Source: JANWVO01 sp964458495
GTDB taxonomy: Bacteria > Acidobacteriota > Terriglobia > Bryobacterales > Bryobacteraceae
Reading direction: 5' to 3'
NCBI GenBank assembly: GCA_964458495.1
Contig: CAYWJB010000012.1
Location: 55,845-119,844 of the forward strand
DNA length: 64,000 nucleotides
Positions 41,878-49,854 of the stretch are shown here, one piece after another; within the stretch, counting starts at the first letter, position 1; the number at the start of each line of letters is the position of its first letter. Made by a program: the position numbers and the translations under genes. The notes under the pieces are model-generated. The model did no database searches. It had not been told where the DNA came from and saw only the letters and a list, made by a program, of their open reading frames with translations.

Positions 41878-42711
41878 TCAGCCAAGGCCGAGCCGGCAGT
41901 CGTGTTTGAGAGCTTCCAGCTCCATCTCGCGGTAGGCGCGGTTGCGGCGGGTCATCTCGTCGAAGTCCACCTGGTGGGCATCGAAGCAGGGGCCGTCGAC
42001 GCAGGCGAAGCGCACCTGGCCGCCCACAGTGACGCGGCAGCCGCCGCACATGCCGGTGCCGTCGATCATGATGGGGTTCAGGCTGGCATGGAGCTTGAAC
42101 CCCCAGCCGCGGGTGGCCTCGGCGGCAGCCTTCATCATCGGGATGGGGCCGATGACGTGGCCCTCGGCGAAGGCGCCGGGGCCGGCGAGGCTCAAGAGAA
42201 GCTGAACCACGTTGCCGTGGAAGCCGAATGAGCCGTCGTCGGTGGCCCAGTGCAGCTCGTCACAGCAGGCGCGGAGCTCCTCGTCGAGAATCCGGTAATT
42301 GTCCGAACGCGCGCCGCAAAGCGCGACCACCGTGTTGCCGGCTTCCTTGTAAGCGCGGGCGACGGGAAGCAGTTCGGCGACGCCGACGCCGCCCGCCATG
42401 CACAGAACGCGCTCGCCGGTGCAGATTTCAGCCGGCTCCCCCAGAGGGCCGACCAGGTCGCAGAGCGCGTCGCCCGGCTCGAGCGACACGGCTTCGCGGG
42501 TGGTCTTGCCGACGGCCTGAATGACCATGGTGATGGACTGCCGTTCGGAGCCGGAGGCGACGATCGTCAGCGGGATGCGCTCGCTGTGCGCCGCGGGCCG
42601 GATGATGATGAACTGGCCGGCGCGCCAGCGGCGCGCGATGCGCGGCGCTTCCACTTCGAGCAGGGTGATCTCCGGAGCAAGCAGGCGTTTGGACAGGATG
42701 CGCGCGCTCAC
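41878..42711 (-). CDS. FAD/NAD-binding [2Fe-2S] oxidoreductase, NfnA/SudB-like
   Basis: A 277-residue ferredoxin-NADP reductase-type subunit. The FAD part is at about 25-50 (WRAGQFIIIRPAAHSERIPLTI), the NAD-binding part has CMAGGVGVAELLPVARAYKEAGN, and the C-terminal [2Fe-2S] ligands are in GTGMCGGCRVTVGGQVRFACVDGPCFD. Together with the partner gene it would make NADH-dependent ferredoxin:NADP oxidoreductase (Nfn) or a sulfide dehydrogenase-type enzyme. GTG start overlaps the partner's stop (GTGA). Confidence 0.85.
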   Translation of the reverse strand: MSARILSKRLLAPEITLLEVEAPRIARRWRAGQFIIIRPAAHSERIPLTIVASGSERQSITMVIQAVGKTTREAVSLEPGDALCDLVGPLGEPAEICTGERVLCMAGGVGVAELLPVARAYKEAGNTVVALCGARSDNYRILDEELRACCDELHWATDDGSFGFHGNVVQLLLSLAGPGAFAEGHVIGPIPMMKAAAEATRGWGFKLHASLNPIMIDGTGMCGGCRVTVGGQVRFACVDGPCFDAHQVDFDEMTRRNRAYREMELEALKHDCRLGLG

Positions 42712-44141
42712 GCTTCCACCTCCTGCGGCTGACGCTCGCCGCTGAGCGCTTCGTGGATGGCGCGGGCGGCGGCGCGGCCGTCTTTCATGGCAAGGATCAC
42801 CGTGGAGCCGCCGCGCACGACGTCGCCGCCTGCGAAGACGCGCGGGATGGACGTCTCGCCCCACTCGTTGATCACGATCTTCCCCCGCCGGGTGACCAGT
42901 TGCGGCGTGGACTTCTGGAGCGTGGGGTTGGGCGCCTGGCCAATGGCGGCGATCACGGTTTCGGCCGGGATTCGGAATTCGGATCCCGTGACCGGAACGG
43001 GGGCGCGGCGGCCGCTCTCGTCGGGCTCGCCCAGCTCCATGCGGATGCACTCCATCTCGCGGACGAAGCCGTTGTCGTCGCCATACAGGGCGACGGGCGC
43101 GGCGAGAAACTCGAAGCGGACGCCTTCCTCCTCGGCATGATCGATCTCTTCGAGCCGCGCCTTGAGTTCGGCGCGTCCGCGGCGGTAAAGGATGGTCACT
43201 TCACTCCCCAGACGCACGGCCCACCTGGCAGCATCCATGGCGGAGTTGCCTCCGCCGACGACAATCGTGTGGCGGCCGACGCGCACGGGCGTGGGCGACT
43301 CAGGAAACTTGTAGGCCTCCATCAGGTTGACGCGCGTCAGGAACTCGTTGGCCGTGTAGACGCCGATGAGGTTCTCGCCGGGGATGCCCATCAGGTAGGG
43401 CAGCCCGGCGCCGGTGCCGACAAATACGGCCTCGTAGCCCTCCTCGAAAAGGTCCTCCAGGGTGGCCGTGCGGCCGACGATGAAGTCCGGCACGAACTCG
43501 ACGCCCATATTCTGGAGCCGGGCGATCTCCTCGTGGAGGATCTCGCGGGGCAGGCGGAAGTTCGGGATGCCGTAGGCCATGACGCCGCCGAGCTGATGGA
43601 GCGCCTCAAACACGGTGACGCGGTAGTTGAGCCGGACCAGATCGTAGGCGGCGATGAGCGAAGCAGGACCGGAGCCGACGAGGGCGACCTTCTTGCCGGT
43701 GGGCTTCGGATAGCTGCCGGCAAGCTCCTTCATCCGGAGCCGGGCGTGATCGGCGGCGAAGCGCTCCAGAGATCCTATGGCTACGGGGTCCCACTTCTTG
43801 GCGACGATGCAGGCGTTCTCGCAGAACAACTCATGCTGGCAGACGCGGCCGCAAACGCCCGGGAAGGGGCTCTGTTCGCTGATGACGTCATGCGCGCCCT
43901 GCCAGTCGCCTTCCACGATGCGGGCGATGAACCGCTTGATGTCGATGTGGAGAGGGCAGGCTTCGATGCAGGCGGGCTTCTGGCACTGCAGGCAGCGGAG
44001 GGCCTCGGTTTGGGCCTGTTCGGGAGTGAAGCCGAGGGCGACTTCGTCGGCGCTGCGGCGGCGCCGTTCGGGGTCGAGCAGCGGCAGCGCCTGGCGGGGA
44101 AGCTTCGGATTGGGCTTGTATTTTGGCGGCTGGGCGGCCAT
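42708..44141 (-). CDS. NADPH-dependent oxidoreductase, NfnB/GltA-like (glutamate synthase small-subunit family)
   Basis: A 477-residue flavoprotein. The N-terminal region has the Fe-S cysteines CLQCQKPACIEACP and CGRVCQHELFCENAC, then two Rossmann motifs (VALVGSGPASLIAAYDL and TIVVGGGNSAMDAARWA) and a C-terminal GDVVRGGSTVILAMKDGRAAA. Without a GltB partner, but coupled to the FAD/NAD [2Fe-2S] subunit, Nfn is the best reading: electron bifurcation between NADH, ferredoxin and NADPH. ATG 44141 is preferred; a GTG six bases earlier is possible. Confidence 0.9.
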   Translation of the reverse strand: MAAQPPKYKPNPKLPRQALPLLDPERRRRSADEVALGFTPEQAQTEALRCLQCQKPACIEACPLHIDIKRFIARIVEGDWQGAHDVISEQSPFPGVCGRVCQHELFCENACIVAKKWDPVAIGSLERFAADHARLRMKELAGSYPKPTGKKVALVGSGPASLIAAYDLVRLNYRVTVFEALHQLGGVMAYGIPNFRLPREILHEEIARLQNMGVEFVPDFIVGRTATLEDLFEEGYEAVFVGTGAGLPYLMGIPGENLIGVYTANEFLTRVNLMEAYKFPESPTPVRVGRHTIVVGGGNSAMDAARWAVRLGSEVTILYRRGRAELKARLEEIDHAEEEGVRFEFLAAPVALYGDDNGFVREMECIRMELGEPDESGRRAPVPVTGSEFRIPAETVIAAIGQAPNPTLQKSTPQLVTRRGKIVINEWGETSIPRVFAGGDVVRGGSTVILAMKDGRAAARAIHEALSGERQPQEVEA

Positions 44142-44152
44142 AGGCACCTAGT

Positions 44153-44158
44153 ATTGTA
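44153..44158 (-). promoter_or_regulatory. extended -10 promoter of the Nfn-like operon
   Basis: On the minus strand TTGCTACAAT contains TACAAT preceded by TG at the extended -10 spacing. It ends 11 bases before the ATG at 44141, so the transcript has almost no leader, and no Shine-Dalgarno is present. Confidence 0.5.
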
Positions 44159-44232
44159 GCAATCTGGATGCAAAACTCCGGTTGGAGTGACAGGCGGAAG
44201 CCGGGCGCCCGGGGAAAGAGTGCGGCAGCGGT

Positions 44233-44793
44233 TTACTCGCCGCCGAAATCGCGCTTGGCCTTCTCGGTGACTTCCCAGAAGTAGAGCGTCTTGCCGTTGA
44301 CTTCGATCTTCTTGTCGGGCTTCCAGTCGCCCATGTCGAAGCTGTGGCTGACGATGCGGGCGCCGGTGCGGAGCTCCCGGAGGAGCTTGGGGCGCAGGCG
44401 GAGGTTGACGTCGGGAAGCAGATAGAGGGTGACGAGGGTGGCCTTGCTGACATCCGCTTCAAAGAGATTTTTCTCCACGAATTCGACTCGGTCCTCGACG
44501 TTGGCTTTCTTCGCGTTCTCCTTGGCCTCGGCGATGCGTTGGGGGTTCAGATCGAAACCCATGCCGCGGGCGCCGAATTTCTCGGCGGCCATGACGACGA
44601 TGCGGCCGTCGCCGCAGCCGAGATCGATGACGAAGTCGGAGGGCTGGATCCTGCCGAGCTTGAGCATCGCCTCGACGATGGGCGGCGGGGTGGGAACGTA
44701 GGGGACGTCGCCGCCGAACTCGTCGTACTGGGCCAGCGCCGGCGATGCGGCGAGAGCGAGACCTGCCAGCAGCAGCACCGCGAACTTGCTCAT
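44233..44793 (-). CDS. SAM-dependent methyltransferase domain protein with an export signal
   Basis: A 186-residue protein. Residues 1-22 (MSKFAVLLLAGLALAASPALA) form a clear signal peptide ending in an AxA site. The rest is a class I methyltransferase core: VIDLGCGDGRIVVMAAEKFGARGMGFDLNPQRIAEAKENAKKANVEDRVEFVEKNLFEADVS. SAM is not thought to be available in the periplasm, so either the domain has another role or it acts before export. About 90 bases, including a new promoter, separate it from the Nfn-like operon downstream. Confidence 0.8.
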   Translation of the reverse strand: MSKFAVLLLAGLALAASPALAQYDEFGGDVPYVPTPPPIVEAMLKLGRIQPSDFVIDLGCGDGRIVVMAAEKFGARGMGFDLNPQRIAEAKENAKKANVEDRVEFVEKNLFEADVSKATLVTLYLLPDVNLRLRPKLLRELRTGARIVSHSFDMGDWKPDKKIEVNGKTLYFWEVTEKAKRDFGGE

Positions 44794-44836
44794 GGCGAAA
44801 GGCTAGCACAGCGCAGGGCGCCTTGAGGGCGGACGC

Positions 44837-44842
44837 TATACT
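44837..44842 (+). promoter_or_regulatory. -10-like box of the MFS-queC-queE operon
   Basis: TATACT stands 16 bases before the MFS ATG, in a GCTATACTGAAG context identical to that in front of ccmE at 28804. No convincing -35. Confidence 0.4.
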
Positions 44843-44858
44843 GAAGTTGATCCCCGCC

Positions 44859-46055
44859 ATGAGCGCTTCCTCCCCGGCATTCGCCGTTCCACACGCAGGC
44901 GAACGGCTGCGCACGGGCGCGGTGACGCTTGGGCTGCTTTCCCTGGGACATTTCTTTGTGGATTTGTACTCGGGCAGCCTGGGCGTTTTGCAGCCCTTTC
45001 TGATCGAGAGACTGGGACTGACACTGGCGCAGGCAGGGCTGCTGGGCGGGCTGCTGGTATTCAGCAGCTCGGTGACGCAGCCGCTGTACGGGTGCCTGTC
45101 CGACCGCTACCGCACGCCGCTGTTTTCGGCATTGGGACCGGCCGTGGCAGGCGTGTTCATTCTGTCGGGCGCACTGGCGCCCGCCTACGGGCTGGCCCTT
45201 GCGCTGACGGCGCTGGGCGGGGCGGGCGTGAGCGCCTTCCACCCGCAGGCGTCTTCCTGGGCCGCCGCCGGGATGGCGTCGCACCGGGCGCGGTGGATGG
45301 CCGTATTCATCAGCGCCGGAACGCTGGGCATCGCGGTGGCGCCGGTGTTTTTCAAGGAATTCATCGCCCGGTTCGGCTTCGAGCGGCTGGTTTGGGCGGC
45401 GGCGCCGGGCTTGCTGGTATCGGCAGCCTGCATTGCAGTGGTGAGACCGCCCGCTGGCGAGCAAAAGGGGGAGCGGGGGTTCGATCTGAAGCCGCTCCGG
45501 ACGGCGTGGCGCACGCTGGCAATCCTCTATTTCGGCGTGTTCTTCCGGTCGGCCGTGCAAGTAGTGTTCGCTCAGTTTCTGGTGCTCTACCTGAGCCGCG
45601 AACGCGGCTTCAGCCTGCATCAGGCGGCTTATGTGCTGACGGCATACCTGACAGCCGGAGCGGTGGGGGGCATTCTGGGCGGGCAGCTTTCGGCGTGGTT
45701 CGGACCCAAGCGGGTGATTGCGCACTCCTTCCTGTGGTCGGCGCCGCTGATGAGCGTGTTTTTCCTGACAGACTCGTCCTGGGGCGTCATATTCCTGGTG
45801 GCCGGCGGACTGGTGCTGCTGTTCACGATCCCGGTGAATGTGACCGTGGCGCAGCGGCTCGTGCCGGAGCAGGCGGGCACTGTATCGGCGCTGCTGATGG
45901 GATTCGCGTGGGGCGCGGCGGGGATGGTGTTCGTGCCGCTGACAGGTTGGCTGGCCGACAGAACGTCGCTGCACGCGGCTCTGGCGTCGCTGCTCGTGTT
46001 TCCGGTGCTCGGGTGGCTGCTGAGCCGGAGACTGCCGGAGGACCTGGCGGAATGA
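44859..46055 (+). CDS. MFS transporter, Fsr (fosmidomycin resistance)-like
   Basis: A 398-residue transporter with 12 predicted helices. The N-terminal LGHFFVDLYSGSLGVLQPFLIERLGLTLAQAGLLGGLLVFSSSVTQPLYGCLSDR, with its SDR loop motif, fits the Fsr subfamily. Fsr exports fosmidomycin in E. coli; the natural substrate here is unknown. It precedes queC with an ATGA overlap, so it is co-transcribed with queuosine precursor genes; a link to that pathway is possible but unproven. Confidence 0.8.
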   Translation: MSASSPAFAVPHAGERLRTGAVTLGLLSLGHFFVDLYSGSLGVLQPFLIERLGLTLAQAGLLGGLLVFSSSVTQPLYGCLSDRYRTPLFSALGPAVAGVFILSGALAPAYGLALALTALGGAGVSAFHPQASSWAAAGMASHRARWMAVFISAGTLGIAVAPVFFKEFIARFGFERLVWAAAPGLLVSAACIAVVRPPAGEQKGERGFDLKPLRTAWRTLAILYFGVFFRSAVQVVFAQFLVLYLSRERGFSLHQAAYVLTAYLTAGAVGGILGGQLSAWFGPKRVIAHSFLWSAPLMSVFFLTDSSWGVIFLVAGGLVLLFTIPVNVTVAQRLVPEQAGTVSALLMGFAWGAAGMVFVPLTGWLADRTSLHAALASLLVFPVLGWLLSRRLPEDLAE

Positions 46056-46741
46056 AGCCCGCGGTTTGCCTGCTGAGCGGCGGCCTGGATTCGGCAACGG
46101 CGCTGGCGTGCGCGCGGCGGGACGGATTCCGCACCTACGCCCTGACGTTCGATTACGGGCAGAGGCACCATGTCGAGTTGGAGGCAGCAGCTCGCGTGGC
46201 GCAGCATCTGGGCGCCGCGGAGCACCGCGTGTTCCGGATCGACCTGCGCGCCTTCGGCGGATCGGCGCTTACAGCCGACATCGACGTGCCGAAGGACCGC
46301 AGGATCCACGCGGCCGAAATCCCGGTCACGTATGTGCCCGCGCGCAACACCGTGTTTCTCGCCATTGCACTGGCATGGGCAGAAGTACTCGGCTCGGAGG
46401 ACATCTACATCGGCGTGAACGCCGTGGATTACTCCGGTTACCCGGACTGCCGCCCGGAGTTCATTCGCGCCTTCGGGCAGATGGCCAATTTGGCAACCAG
46501 AGCAGGCGTTGAGGGGCGGCAGCGGCTGCAGATCCACACGCCGCTGATCGAGCTGAGTAAAGCGGAGATTATCCGGCTGGGGATCGCGCTGGGCGTGGAC
46601 TACTCGCTCACGCACAGCTGCTACGACCCGGTGGGCGGCCTCGCCTGCGGGCATTGCGATTCATGCCTCCTGCGGAGGGCGGGCTTCGCGGAAGCGGGAG
46701 TGCAGGACCCGCTGCGCTATGCCGGAGAGGCAGAACGGTGA
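46052..46741 (+). CDS. queC: 7-cyano-7-deazaguanine synthase QueC
   Basis: A 229-residue PP-loop enzyme: LLSGGLDSATALACARR at the N-terminus, YALTFDYGQRHHVELEAA, VTYVPARNTVFLAIALAWAE, and the zinc-binding CxxCxxC-type ending CYDPVGGLACGHCDSC. It converts 7-carboxy-7-deazaguanine to preQ0 with ATP and ammonia. It overlaps the MFS stop (ATGA) and its own stop overlaps queE (GTGA). Confidence 0.97.
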   Translation: MKPAVCLLSGGLDSATALACARRDGFRTYALTFDYGQRHHVELEAAARVAQHLGAAEHRVFRIDLRAFGGSALTADIDVPKDRRIHAAEIPVTYVPARNTVFLAIALAWAEVLGSEDIYIGVNAVDYSGYPDCRPEFIRAFGQMANLATRAGVEGRQRLQIHTPLIELSKAEIIRLGIALGVDYSLTHSCYDPVGGLACGHCDSCLLRRAGFAEAGVQDPLRYAGEAER

Positions 46742-47421
46742 GGATCAGCGAGATCTTCGAATCGATCCAGGGCGAGGGCTTGCTGGCGGGCGTGCCCTCG
46801 CTGTTTGTCCGGGCTTCGGGCTGCAACCTGAGGTGCTCATGGTGCGACACCCCTTACGCCTCCTGGGCGCCGGAAGGGGAGGAGTGGACAGTGGAGCAGC
46901 TGGCGGAGCGGGCAGGGCAGTCGCGGCTGCGGCACGTTGTGCTGACCGGCGGTGAGCCGATGATCTTTGCCGACGTGGCGCCGCTGACACGGGCGCTGAG
47001 GGACCTGGGGCGGCACATCACCATCGAAACGGCGGGCACGGTGGACCAGCCGGTGGAATGCGACCTGATGAGCATCAGCCCGAAGCTCGGCAATTCGACG
47101 CCGCATGGCATCGAAGGGGGCAGGTGGGTGGAGATGCACGAGCGCGCCCGGCTGCGGCTGGATGTGATCGGGCGGCTGATGGAGCGCTACGAGTACCAGC
47201 TCAAGTTTGTGGTGAGCCGGCAGGAGGATTTGGAGGAAGCCCGGGAGCTGGCCGGCCGTCTGGGGGCGCCGGCGGACCGGGTGCTGCTGATGCCGGAAGG
47301 CGTGGACGAGCAGCGGCTGCGCGAGGCGTCTTTGTGGGTCGTGGAGGCGTGCAAGGAGACGGGATTCCGTTACTGTCCGCGATTGCACGTTTTTCTTTAC
47401 GGAAACCGGCGCGGGGTATAG
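46738..47421 (+). CDS. queE: 7-carboxy-7-deazaguanine synthase QueE
   Basis: A 227-residue radical SAM enzyme with cluster motif C29-x3-C33-x2-C36 (GCNLRCSWC), IQGEGLLAGVPSLFVR before it and GGEP in VLTGGEPMIFA. It turns 6-carboxy-tetrahydropterin into CDG, the step before QueC. GTG start overlaps queC by four bases; the frame upstream of it is inside queC. queD and folE are not in the window. Its last codons lie in a short tandem repeat. Confidence 0.95.
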   Translation: MRISEIFESIQGEGLLAGVPSLFVRASGCNLRCSWCDTPYASWAPEGEEWTVEQLAERAGQSRLRHVVLTGGEPMIFADVAPLTRALRDLGRHITIETAGTVDQPVECDLMSISPKLGNSTPHGIEGGRWVEMHERARLRLDVIGRLMERYEYQLKFVVSRQEDLEEARELAGRLGAPADRVLLMPEGVDEQRLREASLWVVEACKETGFRYCPRLHVFLYGNRRGV

Positions 47422-47441
47422 GCGCGGGGTATAGGCGCGGG
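47408..47441. repeat. 13-bp tandem repeat spanning the queE stop
   Basis: Two exact copies of GGCGCGGGGTATA (47408-47420 and 47421-47433) and a partial third (47434-47441). The first copy encodes the last codons of queE, whose TAG is formed at the junction with the second. Confidence 0.9.
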
Positions 47442-47538
47442 AAGGCGGGGAAATCCCCTAGCACAGCCCTCAGGTGATTGCCCAAACCTCGGTTGATTTG
47501 CGGATTGAACTGGACGGATTGCGCCGCTAGAGTCGAGG

Positions 47539-48765
47539 ATGGGTGACAAGAATATGGTTTTGAGGGGAGCGGTCATTTGTCCCGACGCGGAGGTTTCCGC
47601 ACGATTTGACGAAGCCGTGGTAGCTGTTGGAGGGCTTCAGATCATCCGGGAGATCCGGAAGTACCCGGACGCGCTGGAACTGATGCGCATGGTGCGGTCG
47701 AGCGTGCCGCACGTGGTGTTCCTGAGCATCGAGGATCTGCCCAAGGCGATGGACACGCTGGAGGTGTTGAAGGCGCAAGCTCCGGGAGTGCAGGTGGCGG
47801 CTCTGAGCCGCGCGCTCGATCCTGCCTCGCTGCTGGAGGCGATGCGGGCAGGGATCCGCGAGTGCCTGGCGATGCCTTTCGATCCGAAGGAGCTGCAGGA
47901 GGCGGCGGCGCGGATTGCGTCCTTGGTAAGGGACATCCCGGTGCTGGTGGACGCGACGGAACATGTGTACTGTTTCCTGCCGAGCAAGCAGGGCGTCGGC
48001 ACGTCGACGGTGGCGATGAACGTGGCGGTGGCGCTGGGGCGGCGCAAGCAGGGGGAAGTGCTGCTGCTGGACATGGACCTTTCCAGCGGGATCGTCGGGT
48101 TCATGCTGAAACTGTCGAACACGCACTGTGTGGTGGACGCGGCGGAGAACGCCCACGGGCTGGATGAATCGATCTGGGGGCAGATCGTGTGCCAGAAGGC
48201 GGGTATCGACGTGGTACACAGCGGGCGGCTGAACCCGGACTTCCGGATCGACGCCGACCAGATCCGGCGGATCCTGGACTTCGCGCGGCGGAACTACCGC
48301 ACGGTGTGCGTGGACGTGTCGGGCAACCTCGAGAAGTATTCGATCGAGGTGATGCATGAATCGAAGAACGTGTTCATGGTGGTGACGCCGGAGATTCCGT
48401 CGCTGCACCTGGCGCGGGAAAAGCTGGCGTTCCTGCACCGGCTGGACCTGGCTGACCGGGTACGCGTGCTGCTGAACCGTTATCACCGCAGGAGCCTGGT
48501 GACGGTGGCGCAGATCGAGAGCCTGCTGGGGGTGCCGGTCGCCTACACGTTCCAGAACGACTATCAGGGCGTGCATGCGGCGTTGCAGGACGGGCGCGCC
48601 GTGGAGCCGGCCTCCGAACTCGGCAAACAGTTTCAGGCGCTGGCGGACTCGATTCTGGGGATCAAGGGCGAGGAGGCGCCGCAGGCGCAACAGAAGAAGC
48701 GGATCGTCGAGTTCTTCTCGATCCTGCCGCAGCGCGTTCCGGCGCCAGGCGCCGAGCGGCACTGA
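47539..48765 (+). CDS. CpaE-like pilus assembly ATPase (paralogue 1)
   Basis: A 408-residue protein. Residues about 5-125 are a receiver-like domain in which the phosphoacceptor position is S63 (HVVFLSIED), so it cannot be phosphorylated in the normal way. Residues about 135-380 are a MinD/ParA-type ATPase with LPSKQGVGTSTVAMNVA (signature Lys kept, P-loop Lys replaced) and LLLDMDLSSG. This architecture is CpaE/TadZ, which positions type IVc (Tad) pili at the pole. No other tad/cpa gene is adjacent. An ATG at 47554 is an alternative start. It is homologous to the protein encoded at 51404-52555. Confidence 0.85.
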   Translation: MGDKNMVLRGAVICPDAEVSARFDEAVVAVGGLQIIREIRKYPDALELMRMVRSSVPHVVFLSIEDLPKAMDTLEVLKAQAPGVQVAALSRALDPASLLEAMRAGIRECLAMPFDPKELQEAAARIASLVRDIPVLVDATEHVYCFLPSKQGVGTSTVAMNVAVALGRRKQGEVLLLDMDLSSGIVGFMLKLSNTHCVVDAAENAHGLDESIWGQIVCQKAGIDVVHSGRLNPDFRIDADQIRRILDFARRNYRTVCVDVSGNLEKYSIEVMHESKNVFMVVTPEIPSLHLAREKLAFLHRLDLADRVRVLLNRYHRRSLVTVAQIESLLGVPVAYTFQNDYQGVHAALQDGRAVEPASELGKQFQALADSILGIKGEEAPQAQQKKRIVEFFSILPQRVPAPGAERH

Positions 48766-48795
48766 CACGGGGCGCCGCCCGGCGCAAAGCAGCCA

Positions 48796-49839
48796 TCAGT
48801 AGCCTTCGGATTCGATCCGGACCTTGCCGGCGAAGCGCCGGTACAGGAACCAGAAGTAGAAGGCGGCGATGAGGATTCCCGGAGTGAACCACCACAGCCC
48901 GACGCGCAAGCCGTATTCCGGGGCGCTGGCGTTGTAAATCGTCAGGCTCAGCGCAGGGTCGGAGTTGGCGGGCAACACCATCGGAAAGACGCCGAAGACG
49001 ACGCTGGTGAGCATCCCCACGATGTAGAGCGCCGAGGCAAGGAAGGCCTTGAGGTCGTCCTGACGGCGCTGAAAGACGAATACCGCGGCGAGCGAGGCGA
49101 CGGCGAGCGCCGGAAACACGTAGCCCGCGGGCCACTTCGAGAAGCTGTCCGCAAGGTGGGGCTGGATGCGGAAGCTGACGATGGTGACCAGGACCGTGAG
49201 GGCGGCCACGGCATACCAGCAGAATCGCGCAATGGCGCGCGACCGCTCCCGGACCGGGTCCGGCGTCTTGTAGGCGACCCACAGCGCTCCGTGCTGAACC
49301 AGCGTGCAGAGGGCGAAAACACCGACCAGGATCGTGTACCAGTCGAGGATGCCGGGCTCGGGACCCGGCTGGAAGTTCGTCCAGAGAGGCAGGAAGAATT
49401 CGCCTTCCTTGTTGAGCGGCACGCCGCGGACGACATTGCCGAGGGCGGCCCCGAAGAAGACGGCCAGCAGCAGGCTGGAGGCGCTGAAAATGACGTCCCA
49501 CATGGGCCGCCAGACGTCGTTGCGGATGTGGGAGCGGAACTCTACCGAAGTGCCGCGCAGAATAAGCAGCCACAGGACGACCATCAACGGGAGATAGAAG
49601 CCGCTGAAGCTGCTGGCATACAGGGCGGGAAAAGCGAAATAGAGGGCGCCGCCGCCGGCCAGCAGCCAGACCTCGTTGCCGTCCCACACGGGGCCGATGG
49701 AGCGCAGCACCATGCGGCGCTCTTCGTCATTGCGGGCGACGGCCAGATGGATGGCGCCGGCGCCGAGGTCAAAGCCGTCGAGCACGACGTACATGGCGAT
49801 CATGACGGCGACGATCCAGAACCAGAGAACGGGAAGCAT
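48796..49839 (-). CDS. cydB: cytochrome bd-type oxidase subunit II
   Basis: A 347-residue membrane protein. It begins LWFWIVAVMIAMYVVLDGFDLGAGAIHL and has GPVWDGNEVWLLAGGGALYFAFP, both CydB hallmarks, and nine hydrophobic segments. It forms the quinol oxidase with CydA. The start is ATG after AAGGAGGTG, 15 bases behind cydA. Confidence 0.95.
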   Translation of the reverse strand: MLPVLWFWIVAVMIAMYVVLDGFDLGAGAIHLAVARNDEERRMVLRSIGPVWDGNEVWLLAGGGALYFAFPALYASSFSGFYLPLMVVLWLLILRGTSVEFRSHIRNDVWRPMWDVIFSASSLLLAVFFGAALGNVVRGVPLNKEGEFFLPLWTNFQPGPEPGILDWYTILVGVFALCTLVQHGALWVAYKTPDPVRERSRAIARFCWYAVAALTVLVTIVSFRIQPHLADSFSKWPAGYVFPALAVASLAAVFVFQRRQDDLKAFLASALYIVGMLTSVVFGVFPMVLPANSDPALSLTIYNASAPEYGLRVGLWWFTPGILIAAFYFWFLYRRFAGKVRIESEGY

Positions 49840-49854
49840 GTTCGTGCACCTCCT

